Shown in pieces: positions 7,781-16,257 of a stretch of 35,679 nucleotides of DNA (position 1 is its first letter; each line of letters begins with the position of its first letter). This DNA is from Pseudofrankia coriaricola (lineage in GTDB: Bacteria > Actinomycetota > Actinomycetes > Frankiales > Frankiaceae). The stretch lies in NCBI RefSeq assembly GCF_001854805.1, contig NZ_MBLO01000059.1:1-35679 (forward strand), in the 5' to 3' direction. Under the pieces are notes generated by a model. That model was not told the origin of the DNA. It did no database searches and saw only the letters and a program-made list of their open reading frames with translations. Made by a program: the position numbers and the translations under genes.

Positions 7781-8311
7781 TCACAGGCTGACGTCAGAGT
7801 CGACCTCGTTGCCCCACGCCGCCCAGCCAGGCCGGCGCCGGCGGGCGAACAGCTCCAGGTACGGCCCGGGCGAGCACCGCTCGATGATCGCAAAAGCTTC
7901 TTCGGGCTTGTGACTGTGCTCCTGCACCGGGGCATAGAACCAGCTGCCTTGCCCTCGGAACTGCACCGGCGCCCGTCCCCGGGTGCCCAGCAAGAGGTGC
8001 TCCGTCTGGTTGCGCAGGTACTGGCCCAGCCCGAACCTCGGCTTGATCCAGGTGAGGATGCTGCGGTAGGTGAAGCCCCAGGCCTCCAGCACCTCACGCC
8101 CGGCGTGGACCGTGGCGTTGGTCACCCACAGCCAGCAATGGCTGCTCTCCAAGGCCAGCGGTCCCACCCGCAGTCCCCTGATGGCTTCAGGCGTCATGAG
8201 TGGGTAATGCATCTCGGCGCCGCGATTGCCCACCTGGAGCGTTGACCATGGTGGGTCCGCCAAGATCGTGCCGAATCGTTGCGGGTCAACCGCTGCGCCG
8301 CTCACCGCCAC
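7781..8311 (-). CDS. MT-A70-family adenine methyltransferase
   Basis: This 176-aa protein has the catalytic motif DPPW at residues 19-22 (TILADPPWSTL), followed by HYPLMTPEAIRGLRVGPL, CWLWVTNATV and LTWIKPRFGLGQYLRNQTEH, the characteristic order of bacterial and phage MT-A70 proteins. The family transfers a methyl group from SAM to N6 of adenine in DNA; bacterial members often protect mobile elements from restriction. No cognate restriction gene is next to it, so self-protection of the element is the best guess. The GTG start at 8311 lies inside the upstream gene, ten bases before that gene ends. At 176 aa it is close to the usual length of phage members. Confidence 0.88.
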   Translation of the reverse strand: MAVSGAAVDPQRFGTILADPPWSTLQVGNRGAEMHYPLMTPEAIRGLRVGPLALESSHCWLWVTNATVHAGREVLEAWGFTYRSILTWIKPRFGLGQYLRNQTEHLLLGTRGRAPVQFRGQGSWFYAPVQEHSHKPEEAFAIIERCSPGPYLELFARRRRPGWAAWGNEVDSDVSL

Positions 8312-8949
8312 GCCTCATAGTCCGGCTCGGCGTAGCGCGCCGGCAGCACCATGACCTTCGGTTCCGGCGGCGGTGCGCCTGGTGTGCCATAGAGCAACGC
8401 GCAGGCCTGGCCGCGCGTCTCAGTGGCCATCGCCCGCCGCGCCAGCGGCGGGGTGAACATCAGGCTGTGGCGTAGCCAGGCCGCCTCCGCGCCGTGTCGA
8501 TCGAGCCCCGCACCGGCCAGGGCGTGTCCGAAGACCTCGTGCAGCGCCCGGAACATGTCGCACTCCTCGGGCTTGAAGAAGGGGTGCTGGTGGCCCATGG
8601 CCGCGCTGCCCATGATGCGGAGGCGGCGTTCCTCGCTCAGATCGTTGGTCAGCTCGGCCAGCGAGCCGTACCGCTCCTCGGGCTGGACGGTCACGCTGAC
8701 GCCGAGGCCGCCCTGCCTGGTGGGACGGATCAGGAATTCGAACTGCTCGGCGATCTCCTCGCGCAACCTGCGGAAGGCCGGCAAGGCCCGGTCATCGATG
8801 AGCGGCGCGGCCTCATACAGCCGGGCGATCCGCGGCCCGGCGGCCAGGTCGGCCCGGATGTGCTTCCAGGCCAGCATCGGCACCAGTTGGCCGCGCTCGA
8901 AGCAGTACTGGACCGAGGCCTTGTGGAGCTCGGCATGGGAAAACGGCAT
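8302..8949 (-). CDS. Conserved mobile-element protein of unknown function with HExxxH motif
   Basis: This 215-aa protein is not assigned. Visible features are an N-terminal helical part (AELHKASVQYCFERGQLVPM), a middle SVTVQPEERYGSLAELTNDL and a conserved-looking core GSAAMGHQHPFFKPEECDMF. After that comes H137-E138-V-F-G-H142, with further H151, E155 and H161 close by. The spacing HExxxH differs from the classic HExxH zinc-protease motif, but clustering of His/Glu/Cys suggests a metal site. It overlaps the MT-A70 gene, so the two are coupled; proteins of this look occur in actinobacterial phages and ICEs without known role. ATG 8949 is the first in-frame start; the AAGGG upstream is rather far away. 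Confidence 0.6.
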   Translation of the reverse strand: MPFSHAELHKASVQYCFERGQLVPMLAWKHIRADLAAGPRIARLYEAAPLIDDRALPAFRRLREEIAEQFEFLIRPTRQGGLGVSVTVQPEERYGSLAELTNDLSEERRLRIMGSAAMGHQHPFFKPEECDMFRALHEVFGHALAGAGLDRHGAEAAWLRHSLMFTPPLARRAMATETRGQACALLYGTPGAPPPEPKVMVLPARYAEPDYEAWR

Positions 8950-9124
8950 GGTGAAGCAAGCCCTTCGTGGCGGGCGGATTGAGTCCGGGGAGAGAGCGGC
9001 CGCGCCAGCGTCCGGATGCTCGGGGTCCGGCAGGCGGCGTGAGCCCGGCGCAAGGGGCTGAGCCCACGCGGCCGGTCGGCGGCTGCGGCGCCCGATGTCG
9101 CGAGCGCCGCAGCCACAGGGGGTG

Positions 9125-9304
9125 TTACTTGCGGCGTCCCAGGAACAGGTACCACCAGGCGCCGACGCCGAGGATTAGGAAGATCAGCGGCAGGATGGCC
9201 AGCATCAGCTGGGAGAGGACGACCGAACCGAACCAGATGACAAGCAGGGCCGTAGCCCCGCCGGTCAGGTACTTGACCAGCTCGCCCGGGCTCAGGCGGT
9301 TCAT
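9125..9304 (-). CDS. Small two-TM membrane protein
   Basis: This 59-aa protein (MNRLSPGELVKYLTGGATAL...) has two adjacent hydrophobic stretches, ALLVIWFGSVVLSQLMLAIL and PLIFLILGVGAWWYLFL, separated by a proline and ending with a basic GRRK tail, which fits a hairpin membrane protein. It lies 7 bases after the stop of the next small membrane-anchored gene and belongs to the same minus-strand run. Tiny membrane proteins of this type are frequent among transfer genes of actinobacterial elements. No family recognised. Confidence 0.6.
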   Translation of the reverse strand: MNRLSPGELVKYLTGGATALLVIWFGSVVLSQLMLAILPLIFLILGVGAWWYLFLGRRK

Positions 9305-9311
9305 TGGCTGC

Positions 9312-9578
9312 TCACCGCCCGTCCCGGTCGCGGCGGCGCTCGTCGCGGGAGACGTCGAACAACGCCCGACTGGCCCGCCAGAACGCCGACCCGATGCGCT
9401 GGCTGGCGCGCAGGGCGTCCAACTGAGCCTGGGTACGGGCCTCCCGAGCACGCCGGGTTTCTTGCTCGCTGCGCTGCCGCCCATCGGGCTCGCCCAAGTC
9501 GTCGCTGGTGAAGAACCAGACGCCAAGCGCGATGGCCAGGACGACGAGCACCAGCACAGTCACCACGCCGGTGCTCAT
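9312..9578 (-). CDS. Small membrane-anchored protein with charged coiled-coil tail
   Basis: An 88-aa protein with one N-terminal transmembrane helix (VVTVLVLVVLAIALGVWFF) followed by a long highly charged helix (RQRSEQETRRAREARTQAQL...) ending RRRDRDGR. The layout is a single-pass anchor with a cytoplasmic coiled coil. ATG 9578 overlaps the stop of the upstream gene by the ATGA pattern, so translation is coupled. It is probably a small structural partner of the transfer apparatus; that is inference from position. Confidence 0.6.
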   Translation of the reverse strand: MSTGVVTVLVLVVLAIALGVWFFTSDDLGEPDGRQRSEQETRRAREARTQAQLDALRASQRIGSAFWRASRALFDVSRDERRRDRDGR

Positions 9579-9913
9579 GCCTCGTACCTCGGACGGTCGT
9601 AGCGCGGCCGGTAGAGCTCGGCCACCTCGGCCACGGCCACGGCGGTGAAGGCGTCCACGATGGCCTGGGCGCGCTCCGCCGCCTGCGGCGAGGTCGCCGC
9701 GATGTCGGCCTCGGCCTTGCTCAGGGCGCCCAAGCAGCTGAGCGCGGTGTTTGTGGTGTAGCCGATGGCCTCCATGCGGGCGGCCGACTCCATACCGACG
9801 CCGAACTCGCGATCGATGGAGCGCTGGAGACCGCGCGGCGGGGCGTATGCCACGAGTGGGTATCGAGTTGGTTCGGGCCACCGGTCGAACGACCGGCGTG
9901 CGATTTCGGGCAT
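9575..9913 (-). CDS. Hypothetical protein, first gene of the minus-strand mobility operon
   Basis: A 112-aa protein (MPEIARRSFDRWPEP...) with a helical, alanine-rich C-terminal half (ALSKAEADIAATSPQAAERA, VDAFTAVAVAEVAELYRPRY). No domain recognised. GGAGG seven bases before ATG 9913 gives a clear start. It is the promoter-proximal gene of the leftward run. The 250 bases between it and the divergent NTPase gene at 10164 must hold promoters for both, but no convincing -10/-35 pair was seen there. Confidence 0.6.
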   Translation of the reverse strand: MPEIARRSFDRWPEPTRYPLVAYAPPRGLQRSIDREFGVGMESAARMEAIGYTTNTALSCLGALSKAEADIAATSPQAAERAQAIVDAFTAVAVAEVAELYRPRYDRPRYEA

Positions 9914-10163
9914 GGGTCGACCTCCGAGAGGTGATTGGTCCGGCGCGCGACTGGCGCGGCGTGGAAGGGAAACCGCAGCTCACGGGCCTCTTTGGCGCGT
10001 CGGTCCGCCGCTGCGATATCAGCATCGGGCCGGGGTGCCGCCGCTGACGGACGCCAGCTGGACGTCTGTCGGACTGGTCGGACGCTGGGCGGACGGTGCC
10101 GGGGAGGTCACGTTCGGCACTGCGGCCGAGTAGCATCCGGCGGTCGATACGAAAGGAGCTGGC

Positions 10164-13100
10164 GTGCAACCCGGGGCCGCGCCGTACCCGCACCTGCCCG
10201 CCGACGCCGCCATGGCCGAGCTGATTCGCTTGGCGGATCTCACTGCGCGGCCCGATGTCCTGCGTGAGTGCTCGGCGCTTTTGAGCCTGCTGCCCTCGGC
10301 GCTCGTGGACGCGAATGAGTCCCCCAATGCGAGAGCACGGGTCTTCAGGCGCGTCCTACTGGCCGTGCTTGAGGCCGAGAGGCGGGAGCCGTCGCATCCG
10401 AAGAACTATGTGATGGCAGCCGCTGAGCTGCTGGCCTTGCCGGATCCGGGGACTACGAACCTTGATCTGCGGCGGGAGAACGCTGGCCGTAGGCTGCGCC
10501 CGAAGATCACAACCGCTCGGCGCGTTATGGATCACGTCGAGCCGATGATGAACGCCTGGCTGCATGCGCTCTTGGACTTCCTTGAGGACGAAACCAAGGT
10601 GCGCACGCTGGCCAGGCAGCTGCGGCCCACGCCCGTCATACCTCCGCAGGACAGTTCGCGTACCGGGGATGACCGACGGGATCGGGCGGCTGTAGCGCGC
10701 CGTCGGCTCGGCCGGCTCTCTGAGCAGATGGCGGCCGAACTGGATGTCGCCAGCGTCGCTGACGGCGGTCATGTCGAGCGTCGCCTGAGCACCGACCTCT
10801 ACGTGACCCGCACTCATGAACGCGATGTTCTCGCCACCTTGTTGCCGGACGGCCCGCCATCGGCCGTGGTGGTGAGCGGCGAGGCCGGGCACGGCAAGAG
10901 CAGCATGCTCTGGGGCCTCTACCGGGCGTTCCACGAAGATTGGGGCATTGAGGCTTACCTGCTGAATGCCCTGTGGCTGGTCGACCCGGGCAGCTCCGCC
11001 TCGGCGCCGCTGATCCCGGGCGACGAACTCATGCGGGCGCTGAGCGGCGTGCATGCCGAGGGGCGGACGAGCGCCGTCTTGATCGACACAGCTGATCTCC
11101 TGCTGCACCACGAAGCCGACCGCCGGCGGCTACTCGACTTCTGTGATCTCGCGATGGAGGCCGGCGGGCACGTCGTAGTGACCTCACGGCCGGACGAGGC
11201 GCGATCCCTGCCTCGCGAGATCTTCCGCCATGTCGGGCTGCAGCCCTATGACGACCGGGAGCTTGCCGAAGCCGTCACCCGCCACGTGCGGGCCTACTGT
11301 CCGGACGCGCCGCCCTACCCGCAGGAGGAGAAGATCTCGCTGATCCTCGGCGCCGTGGCCCGGGGTCTCCCGACGTTGGAAATCTGCCGCAGCCCGCTGC
11401 TCCTGCGCCTCTTGTTCGACCTGTATGCCCCGGACTTCCCAGCCCTGGAGTTGGACGTCTCCGGGCTCTACCGCCTGTACTGGCGGCGGCGGGTCGTGGC
11501 GGACGCCAGGAGCGAGGTCGCACCTGGCGGGCAGGCCGGGCGCGATCTGTCGGTACCCGCTGAGCAAGCCGGGCTCTCATTGCTGGCGGCGGGTCGTACC
11601 GAGCTGGAGCCGGAGATCCTGCTCAGGTATATGGCCACGGTGGCAGGCAGTTGGCGGACGTCGGCGCCAGAACTGGGATTGGAGGACGCGGTCACCTCCT
11701 TGGCCCGGCGCGGCGTGATGGTGCGCTCGCGTCTTGGCGTCCGCTTCTTCCACCAGACGCTCTTCGAGTACGCCGCAGCGCTCGGTCTGCTGGAACGCGA
11801 TGGACAACGCGCCGTGGGCTTCCTGGCAGCGCATGTCCTTGAGCATCCGGACGATCTGTTCGTCGGAGCCGTACTCGAACAGATGCTGGTTCTCGCTGCT
11901 GCGGATCCCATGCTGGTTGGCCATGTCGAGCAGGTCCTGACCACCTTGGCGGACAGCGGCTTGGTCGCCTTGCAGCGCGCCGCCTTGGGTGTCGTCGCCT
12001 ACCGGCCCGAGCTGGCAGCGGTTGCCCAACACCTGATCCGCTCAGTCGACCCGGCCGCGGTGCGCCGCTACGCCTACATCGCCCCGAGTGTCGCCACCGC
12101 GAAGGTGGCCGACCTACTGGTGGTGCTTGGCTATGCGTGGGATCGGGACCCGCACTGCCGGATGGCCGTCTTGGAAGCGCTTGAGCGGCTGGCTGCCCGC
12201 GAGCCGGCCGCGGTACTCGGCATGCTGCGGAAGCTAGAGGTTGGTGGCTACGTCCAGGGCTTGCCGAAGGATGCCGGACCGGCGTTGCAGCTCTATGCGC
12301 GCCTGCTCTGCGCCCTGGCGTCGGCGGACACGGCGTGGGCGACCGACGAGCTGGTGGCCCACCTCGAATTCCTGCTCAACCGGGCAAAGGGTCGTGACCT
12401 GCCGCTGTATGTACTCGACCTGATCGCCCGCCACTGGCCGGTGCTCGGCTCTCAGCATCTGGCCGACGGCGTGCAAGCGCTGGTGCTCAGCGCCCAAGAA
12501 CGGCACGATGCCGGACGTTCGGCGATGCGTGAGGCGCTCGGTCGGATCTTGGCCTTGTCCTGGCGGGCTCGGCCTGACACGGCGGCATGGTGGCCGGGCC
12601 TCCTCGACGAGGTCTGCCGGACGCTGGAGGCCACGGACCAAGACACCCTGGCGCATGCCCGGCTGGTGGGGATGGTCGAGTGGTTGCGGGCCGATCCGCT
12701 TGACGTTCCGCTGCTGGAGCTGACCGTGCGTCGGCTTATGGCGCTTAGCGGCCCGTCGGCGCCGTTCGCCATCGCCCGCGAGGCTCTGCTGCCCCGCTTG
12801 CTGGGCGATGAGCGGCCTGCGGCGCTGATTGCCTTTGACCCGGTGCTACGGCGCCTCAGCGGCCTGCCCGCGCCCGGTTCCAAACCTCCGGTTGGGCCGC
12901 AGCTGTGGGCATCGGTCGTGCGAAAGTGCCTGCACGACGTGAACCCGCCGGAGCAGATCGCCCGGTTGCTAAGCGGCCTGCCGAAGCTCGAAGGCACCGA
13001 TCTCTGGCTGGCTGATGACGGCGCGGCGTTGCTTCTGGTCCAGGCTGCCGTCGGTGGTCACGGACCAGCCCGGGCTGCGCTGGCAGCGCTCAAGCGGGAC

Positions 13101-13739
13101 CCCACAGCCGTGCCGCCAATGGTGCAGAAGATCGTGAGCTACGACATCTATGCCTGGCTGGATCGCGACTACGAGCTGCTGCCCTTGTTGGTGGATCTCT
13201 CGCATGCCCGGCAAACCGCCCGGCCGCTCGGCGACGTTGTAAAGGAGCACGGCACCCAGATCCGTGACCAGCTGGCTTCGCTGTCGGCTGAGCTCCGCCA
13301 CCTCATCGACCTGCTGCTCGGCGCACGCAGCGGGCCGCAGCAAGAGGAGGGCGCCAACCTCTGGCTGATGCTCGACGCCCTGCGGGCAGTGCCGTCGCCG
13401 GAACTTGATGAGCTTGTCAACTGGACGAAGCGCCTGGCCTCGGCGAAGGCCACGGCCAACCTCTACCGGCTGACCGGGCAAGCAGCCATTGCGGGGCGGC
13501 TGCCGATGGAGGGAGCCGAGCGGCTGTTGCGTTCGCGCTTCGGGGTGTCCGGCGATCCGCCGATGCTCCTGCGGCCGGGGAAGGGCAACGCCGACGTCGT
13601 GGCCCTTTTCGCGCGTGAGGCCTGGCTCAATCTCATGACCCAGGCCTGGCCACTTGATGAGGTTGACCTCCACTTCGTGGTTGATGTCGCAGCAGCGGAG
13701 CGCACCGACTCGGCCTGCTCGGCGCGCTCGGTCACCTGA
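10164..13739 (+). CDS. NACHT/STAND-like NTPase, candidate defence sensor, interrupted by frameshift
   Basis: This large protein has a helical N-terminal domain (residues 1-160), then a P-loop NTPase: Walker A SGEAGHGKSSM with K245, Walker B SAVLIDTADLL with D308, and VVVTSRPDEARSL, typical of NACHT/STAND ATPases. A winged-helix-like part (FFHQTLFEYAAALGLLERD) and a long alpha-helical repeat region (HEAT/Armadillo-like) follow to the end. This architecture matches sensor NTPases of prokaryotic immunity (Avs-like/NACHT), where the repeats recognise a phage product, although no effector domain is recognisable at the N-terminus. GTG 10164 follows AAAGGAG by 6 bases. The frame stops at 13739 after a nonsense tail (DSACSARSVT), and the true C-terminus continues in another frame to 14134. 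The intact protein would be about 1,320 aa. Confidence 0.75.
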   Translation: MQPGAAPYPHLPADAAMAELIRLADLTARPDVLRECSALLSLLPSALVDANESPNARARVFRRVLLAVLEAERREPSHPKNYVMAAAELLALPDPGTTNLDLRRENAGRRLRPKITTARRVMDHVEPMMNAWLHALLDFLEDETKVRTLARQLRPTPVIPPQDSSRTGDDRRDRAAVARRRLGRLSEQMAAELDVASVADGGHVERRLSTDLYVTRTHERDVLATLLPDGPPSAVVVSGEAGHGKSSMLWGLYRAFHEDWGIEAYLLNALWLVDPGSSASAPLIPGDELMRALSGVHAEGRTSAVLIDTADLLLHHEADRRRLLDFCDLAMEAGGHVVVTSRPDEARSLPREIFRHVGLQPYDDRELAEAVTRHVRAYCPDAPPYPQEEKISLILGAVARGLPTLEICRSPLLLRLLFDLYAPDFPALELDVSGLYRLYWRRRVVADARSEVAPGGQAGRDLSVPAEQAGLSLLAAGRTELEPEILLRYMATVAGSWRTSAPELGLEDAVTSLARRGVMVRSRLGVRFFHQTLFEYAAALGLLERDGQRAVGFLAAHVLEHPDDLFVGAVLEQMLVLAAADPMLVGHVEQVLTTLADSGLVALQRAALGVVAYRPELAAVAQHLIRSVDPAAVRRYAYIAPSVATAKVADLLVVLGYAWDRDPHCRMAVLEALERLAAREPAAVLGMLRKLEVGGYVQGLPKDAGPALQLYARLLCALASADTAWATDELVAHLEFLLNRAKGRDLPLYVLDLIARHWPVLGSQHLADGVQALVLSAQERHDAGRSAMREALGRILALSWRARPDTAAWWPGLLDEVCRTLEATDQDTLAHARLVGMVEWLRADPLDVPLLELTVRRLMALSGPSAPFAIAREALLPRLLGDERPAALIAFDPVLRRLSGLPAPGSKPPVGPQLWASVVRKCLHDVNPPEQIARLLSGLPKLEGTDLWLADDGAALLLVQAAVGGHGPARAALAALKRDPTAVPPMVQKIVSYDIYAWLDRDYELLPLLVDLSHARQTARPLGDVVKEHGTQIRDQLASLSAELRHLIDLLLGARSGPQQEEGANLWLMLDALRAVPSPELDELVNWTKRLASAKATANLYRLTGQAAIAGRLPMEGAERLLRSRFGVSGDPPMLLRPGKGNADVVALFAREAWLNLMTQAWPLDEVDLHFVVDVAAAERTDSACSARSVT

Positions 13740-14134
13740 TCGGACGTCTGGCCGAAGGCGGCCGGACTCCTCAGGCCGCGGAGCTGCTGGTCGCGACAGC
13801 CGCACAGACTGAGCGCTGCAAGCTAACAAGGGGCGCTGAGAACGATGTCGCCAACAACCTGCGCCGAGGCATGCGCCTGGTCTTCCGCCATGGGGCCATC
13901 CCTACCGCGACCGACCTCCTGCAGCTGGCACCGCAGTTGCCGAGGGCCACAGCGCGCCTCCTGGTGGCGTCGGCGGCTCAAGAGCGCTTCGACGCGCTGC
14001 GCGGGGCGCTCGACGGGTTGCTGACGCTGGAGCTGCCCGAAGGTGTGGCGCAGCAGATCCATGACGACGCGCGGGCCCGGTCGCGGGCGGCGAGCCAGCG
14101 AACGATACCGGCGCTGTTGGAGTCGCTGGGCTGA
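13703..14134 (+). pseudogene. Frameshifted C-terminal part of the NACHT-like NTPase
   Basis: From about 13703 the -1 frame reads HRLGLLGALGHLIGRLAEGG and continues without a stop, in the same alanine/leucine-rich helical-repeat style, to LLESLG at 14134. It has no start of its own, and the preceding frame becomes low-complexity exactly where this one begins. This is the displaced 3' end of the 10164 gene after loss of one base near 13690-13705. No slippery heptamer is present, so a mutation or an assembly error is more likely than programmed frameshifting. Confidence 0.75.
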
Positions 14135-14225
14135 TGGTGCGCCGCTGCCCTGGAGGATCGGCTCGCGTGCTCCCGGCATGGAGACCTGGCTCGGTGGCGC
14201 ACCTTGATCTAGATAAAGTTGGCGT

Positions 14226-14852
14226 ATGCATGCCAACTCCGCTTCGACGGTCATCTCGGCAATCGAGTCCGCCTGGCGGGCAGCGCAGCGTCACCACGCC
14301 GAGGTTCCCGATGTCGTGGTGGTCATGGGGTCAGGGCAGATGAGCCGGTCCGGACTCCGCCGCGGCTCGCACCGCCCGGACCGCTGGACCACCGCTGCGG
14401 GCCGGGTACCGGAGCTGTTCATCGCGGGAGAGCTCCTGGCTGAAGGGGGAGAAGCTGTGCTGCAGACGGTTCTCCATGAGGCGTCCCACGCCTTGGCCCA
14501 CGTGCGCGGCGTCCAAGACACGTCTCGTGACGGAAACCGCTACCACAACAAGCGGTTTGCCGAGCATGCCGAGGAGCTCGGGCTGTTCCGGCCGGCCAGG
14601 GCGGACGATCGGGGCTACAGCGACTGCAGCCTGCACCCCGATACGGTGATCAGGTATGCGGAGGAGGTCGCCGCGCTGGACGCGGCACTGGGCCTATACC
14701 TGGAGGCGGGCCCTCGCGACCGCCCCTCCGGCCGGTCGGGCAAGCGCATCACGATCGTCTGCCGGTGCGACCGCCGGCTCCAGGTGACCCCGAAGACGTA
14801 CGAGGGCGGTGCGATCATCTGCGGTTTGTGCGGTAGCCCGTTCGTTCCATGA
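14226..14852 (+). CDS. SprT-like zinc metalloprotease with C-terminal zinc ribbon
   Basis: This 208-aa protein has a zinc-protease motif H84-E85-A-S-H88 in TVLHEASHALAHVRGV, then RDGNRYHNKRFAEHAEELGL (the third His ligand region), as in SprT/Spartan-like proteases. The C-terminus carries CRC...CGLCG cysteines that form a zinc ribbon. Relatives are common in actinobacterial plasmids and ICEs; SprT-like enzymes in other organisms degrade DNA-crosslinked proteins, so a link with conjugation or phage DNA is plausible but unproven. ATG 14226 has no ribosome binding site. TAGATA (14210-14215) and TAAAGT (14214-14219) lie just upstream, so the mRNA may be leaderless. It begins 92 bases after the NTPase remnant. 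Confidence 0.8.
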   Translation: MHANSASTVISAIESAWRAAQRHHAEVPDVVVVMGSGQMSRSGLRRGSHRPDRWTTAAGRVPELFIAGELLAEGGEAVLQTVLHEASHALAHVRGVQDTSRDGNRYHNKRFAEHAEELGLFRPARADDRGYSDCSLHPDTVIRYAEEVAALDAALGLYLEAGPRDRPSGRSGKRITIVCRCDRRLQVTPKTYEGGAIICGLCGSPFVP

Positions 14853-15027
14853 CCGTGCGCTGGTGCTGTGACGTCGAAGGCCGCCCCATCGACCTCCCAT
14901 ACCACCGCTGCCTGCGGCGACGTACCAGGGTTAGGGGTACTCCGGGGGGAACGACGTGGCCGACTGCGGCAGCGACTGACACTTGTCCTTGAAAATTCGG
15001 ACCCTAGACGCCAAGATCGCCAATATC

Positions 15028-16257
15028 ATGACCGACCAGGCGTCATCCGACGAACCCATGCCGCTCGTCCTCTCAGAGGAGTTGGCACGGAGAACGACGA
15101 AGCAACTTGCCCGCAACCTTGAATCCGTTGGGCTTCTGGTCCAGTCGATGTTGATCGCCAACACTGTGCTCGTGGACAAGCTGCGGCCACCTGGTGCGAC
15201 TGTCCTTCTTTCGTTGGTGCTCCTGCATGTTATCTGGGCTATCGCGGGTTACCAGTTCGGCGGACTCTTGCCGCTCGGCGGAAAGGGAGTCTCACTCTAT
15301 ATTCTGGGGATATTAACGGTGCCGTGGATCATGGCGCTCCTAACTCGACCTGGAGAGTACGGCTCGACCCGCGCATGTGTGCAGCTCTGCGGGTACCCGA
15401 TCCCGCCCATTTTTTTCTTCTCCTTCTATCCCTGGCTGAGCTTTGATCGGGACTATCTGAGGCCCGCGCTGCATCTGGTTGTACTCTCTGCAGTCGTAGT
15501 TGAGCCCCTTTTGATCATTTACTGCCGTAACGGGTACGTGACCGATGACAACTTCGTCTCCGTTGGAATTTACGGATCGTTGATCCTTGCCACCTACGTC
15601 TTCGGCAGAATGTTCGGAGCTGTGTGCCGCGCCGCAGCTCAAGCACAGTTGGATGTGTTGGAAGCTGAGTACCAGCGGCTCTTTGGCTACCTGCACAGCA
15701 CTGTCGAGACAGGTCTCGCCGTCATTCATCGACAGTTCAGGATGAGCGCGCTTGGCCAGCCACCCGAATCATTTCGAGAGCTTGAACAGACCGTCAATCG
15801 TGAGCGAGCAAGACTGTTGCTTGTGCATCCAGATGTTTCCATGGCGCAGTTGTTAAATCTCCATGTGCGAAGGGTCTCTGGAGCGATTGTCATAGCGAAG
15901 GTGCCCCACACCGGAGGCCTGACGCTTAGCCGCAGCACAGCGCTCCTGATGGACAGGACGCTCGGCGATCTATTGAAGAATTCGATAGTGCACGAGGCTA
16001 CGACAGTCAGCCTCCATCTAGATGTCGAGCATTCTCACTTCAGCTTCACAGTTGTCGATGACGGACCCGGCTTCCGACCCGCGGTTCTTGAAGATCAGTC
16101 GAATTCCCTTAGCCGCCTGCGTGATGACATCCGCGCCGCGGGCGGCGATCTGGTGAAAGAGCCGGCCGACGCCGGTGCGTCGATGCGGGTCTCCCTACCT
16201 TTCGAATCAATTGCCAAGGTGCAGAGGAATGTGCGGCGTGCGAGTGCTGCTGATTGA
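15028..16257 (+). CDS. Membrane sensor histidine kinase
   Basis: A protein of about 410 aa. The N-terminal half contains about six hydrophobic segments (for example TVLLSLVLLHVIWAIAGYQF, SLYILGILTVPWIMALL, PPIFFFSFYPWL). A linker with LFGYLHSTVETGLAVI may hold the phosphoacceptor His of a NarL-class (HisKA_3-like) kinase. The ATPase domain follows: N-box LGDLLKNSIVHEATTVSLHL, G1 box VVDDGPGF and a final SRLRDDIRAAGGDL...GASMRVSLPF. It would sense a membrane or extracellular signal and phosphorylate the overlapping response regulator. The start is uncertain: ATG 15028 lacks a good ribosome binding site and TTG 14983 is an alternative. Codon use is more AT-rich than the mobility module. Confidence 0.8.
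   Translation: MTDQASSDEPMPLVLSEELARRTTKQLARNLESVGLLVQSMLIANTVLVDKLRPPGATVLLSLVLLHVIWAIAGYQFGGLLPLGGKGVSLYILGILTVPWIMALLTRPGEYGSTRACVQLCGYPIPPIFFFSFYPWLSFDRDYLRPALHLVVLSAVVVEPLLIIYCRNGYVTDDNFVSVGIYGSLILATYVFGRMFGAVCRAAAQAQLDVLEAEYQRLFGYLHSTVETGLAVIHRQFRMSALGQPPESFRELEQTVNRERARLLLVHPDVSMAQLLNLHVRRVSGAIVIAKVPHTGGLTLSRSTALLMDRTLGDLLKNSIVHEATTVSLHLDVEHSHFSFTVVDDGPGFRPAVLEDQSNSLSRLRDDIRAAGGDLVKEPADAGASMRVSLPFESIAKVQRNVRRASAAD

Noticed and set aside
13685-13739. Programmed -1 ribosomal frameshift in the NTPase gene
   Set aside because: No X-XXY-YYZ slippery heptamer or obvious downstream pseudoknot at the frame switch; mutation or sequence error is simpler.
12969-13829. 286-codon minus-strand open frame
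   Set aside because: Antisense to the helical-repeat part of the NTPase, no start signal and no recognisable domain.
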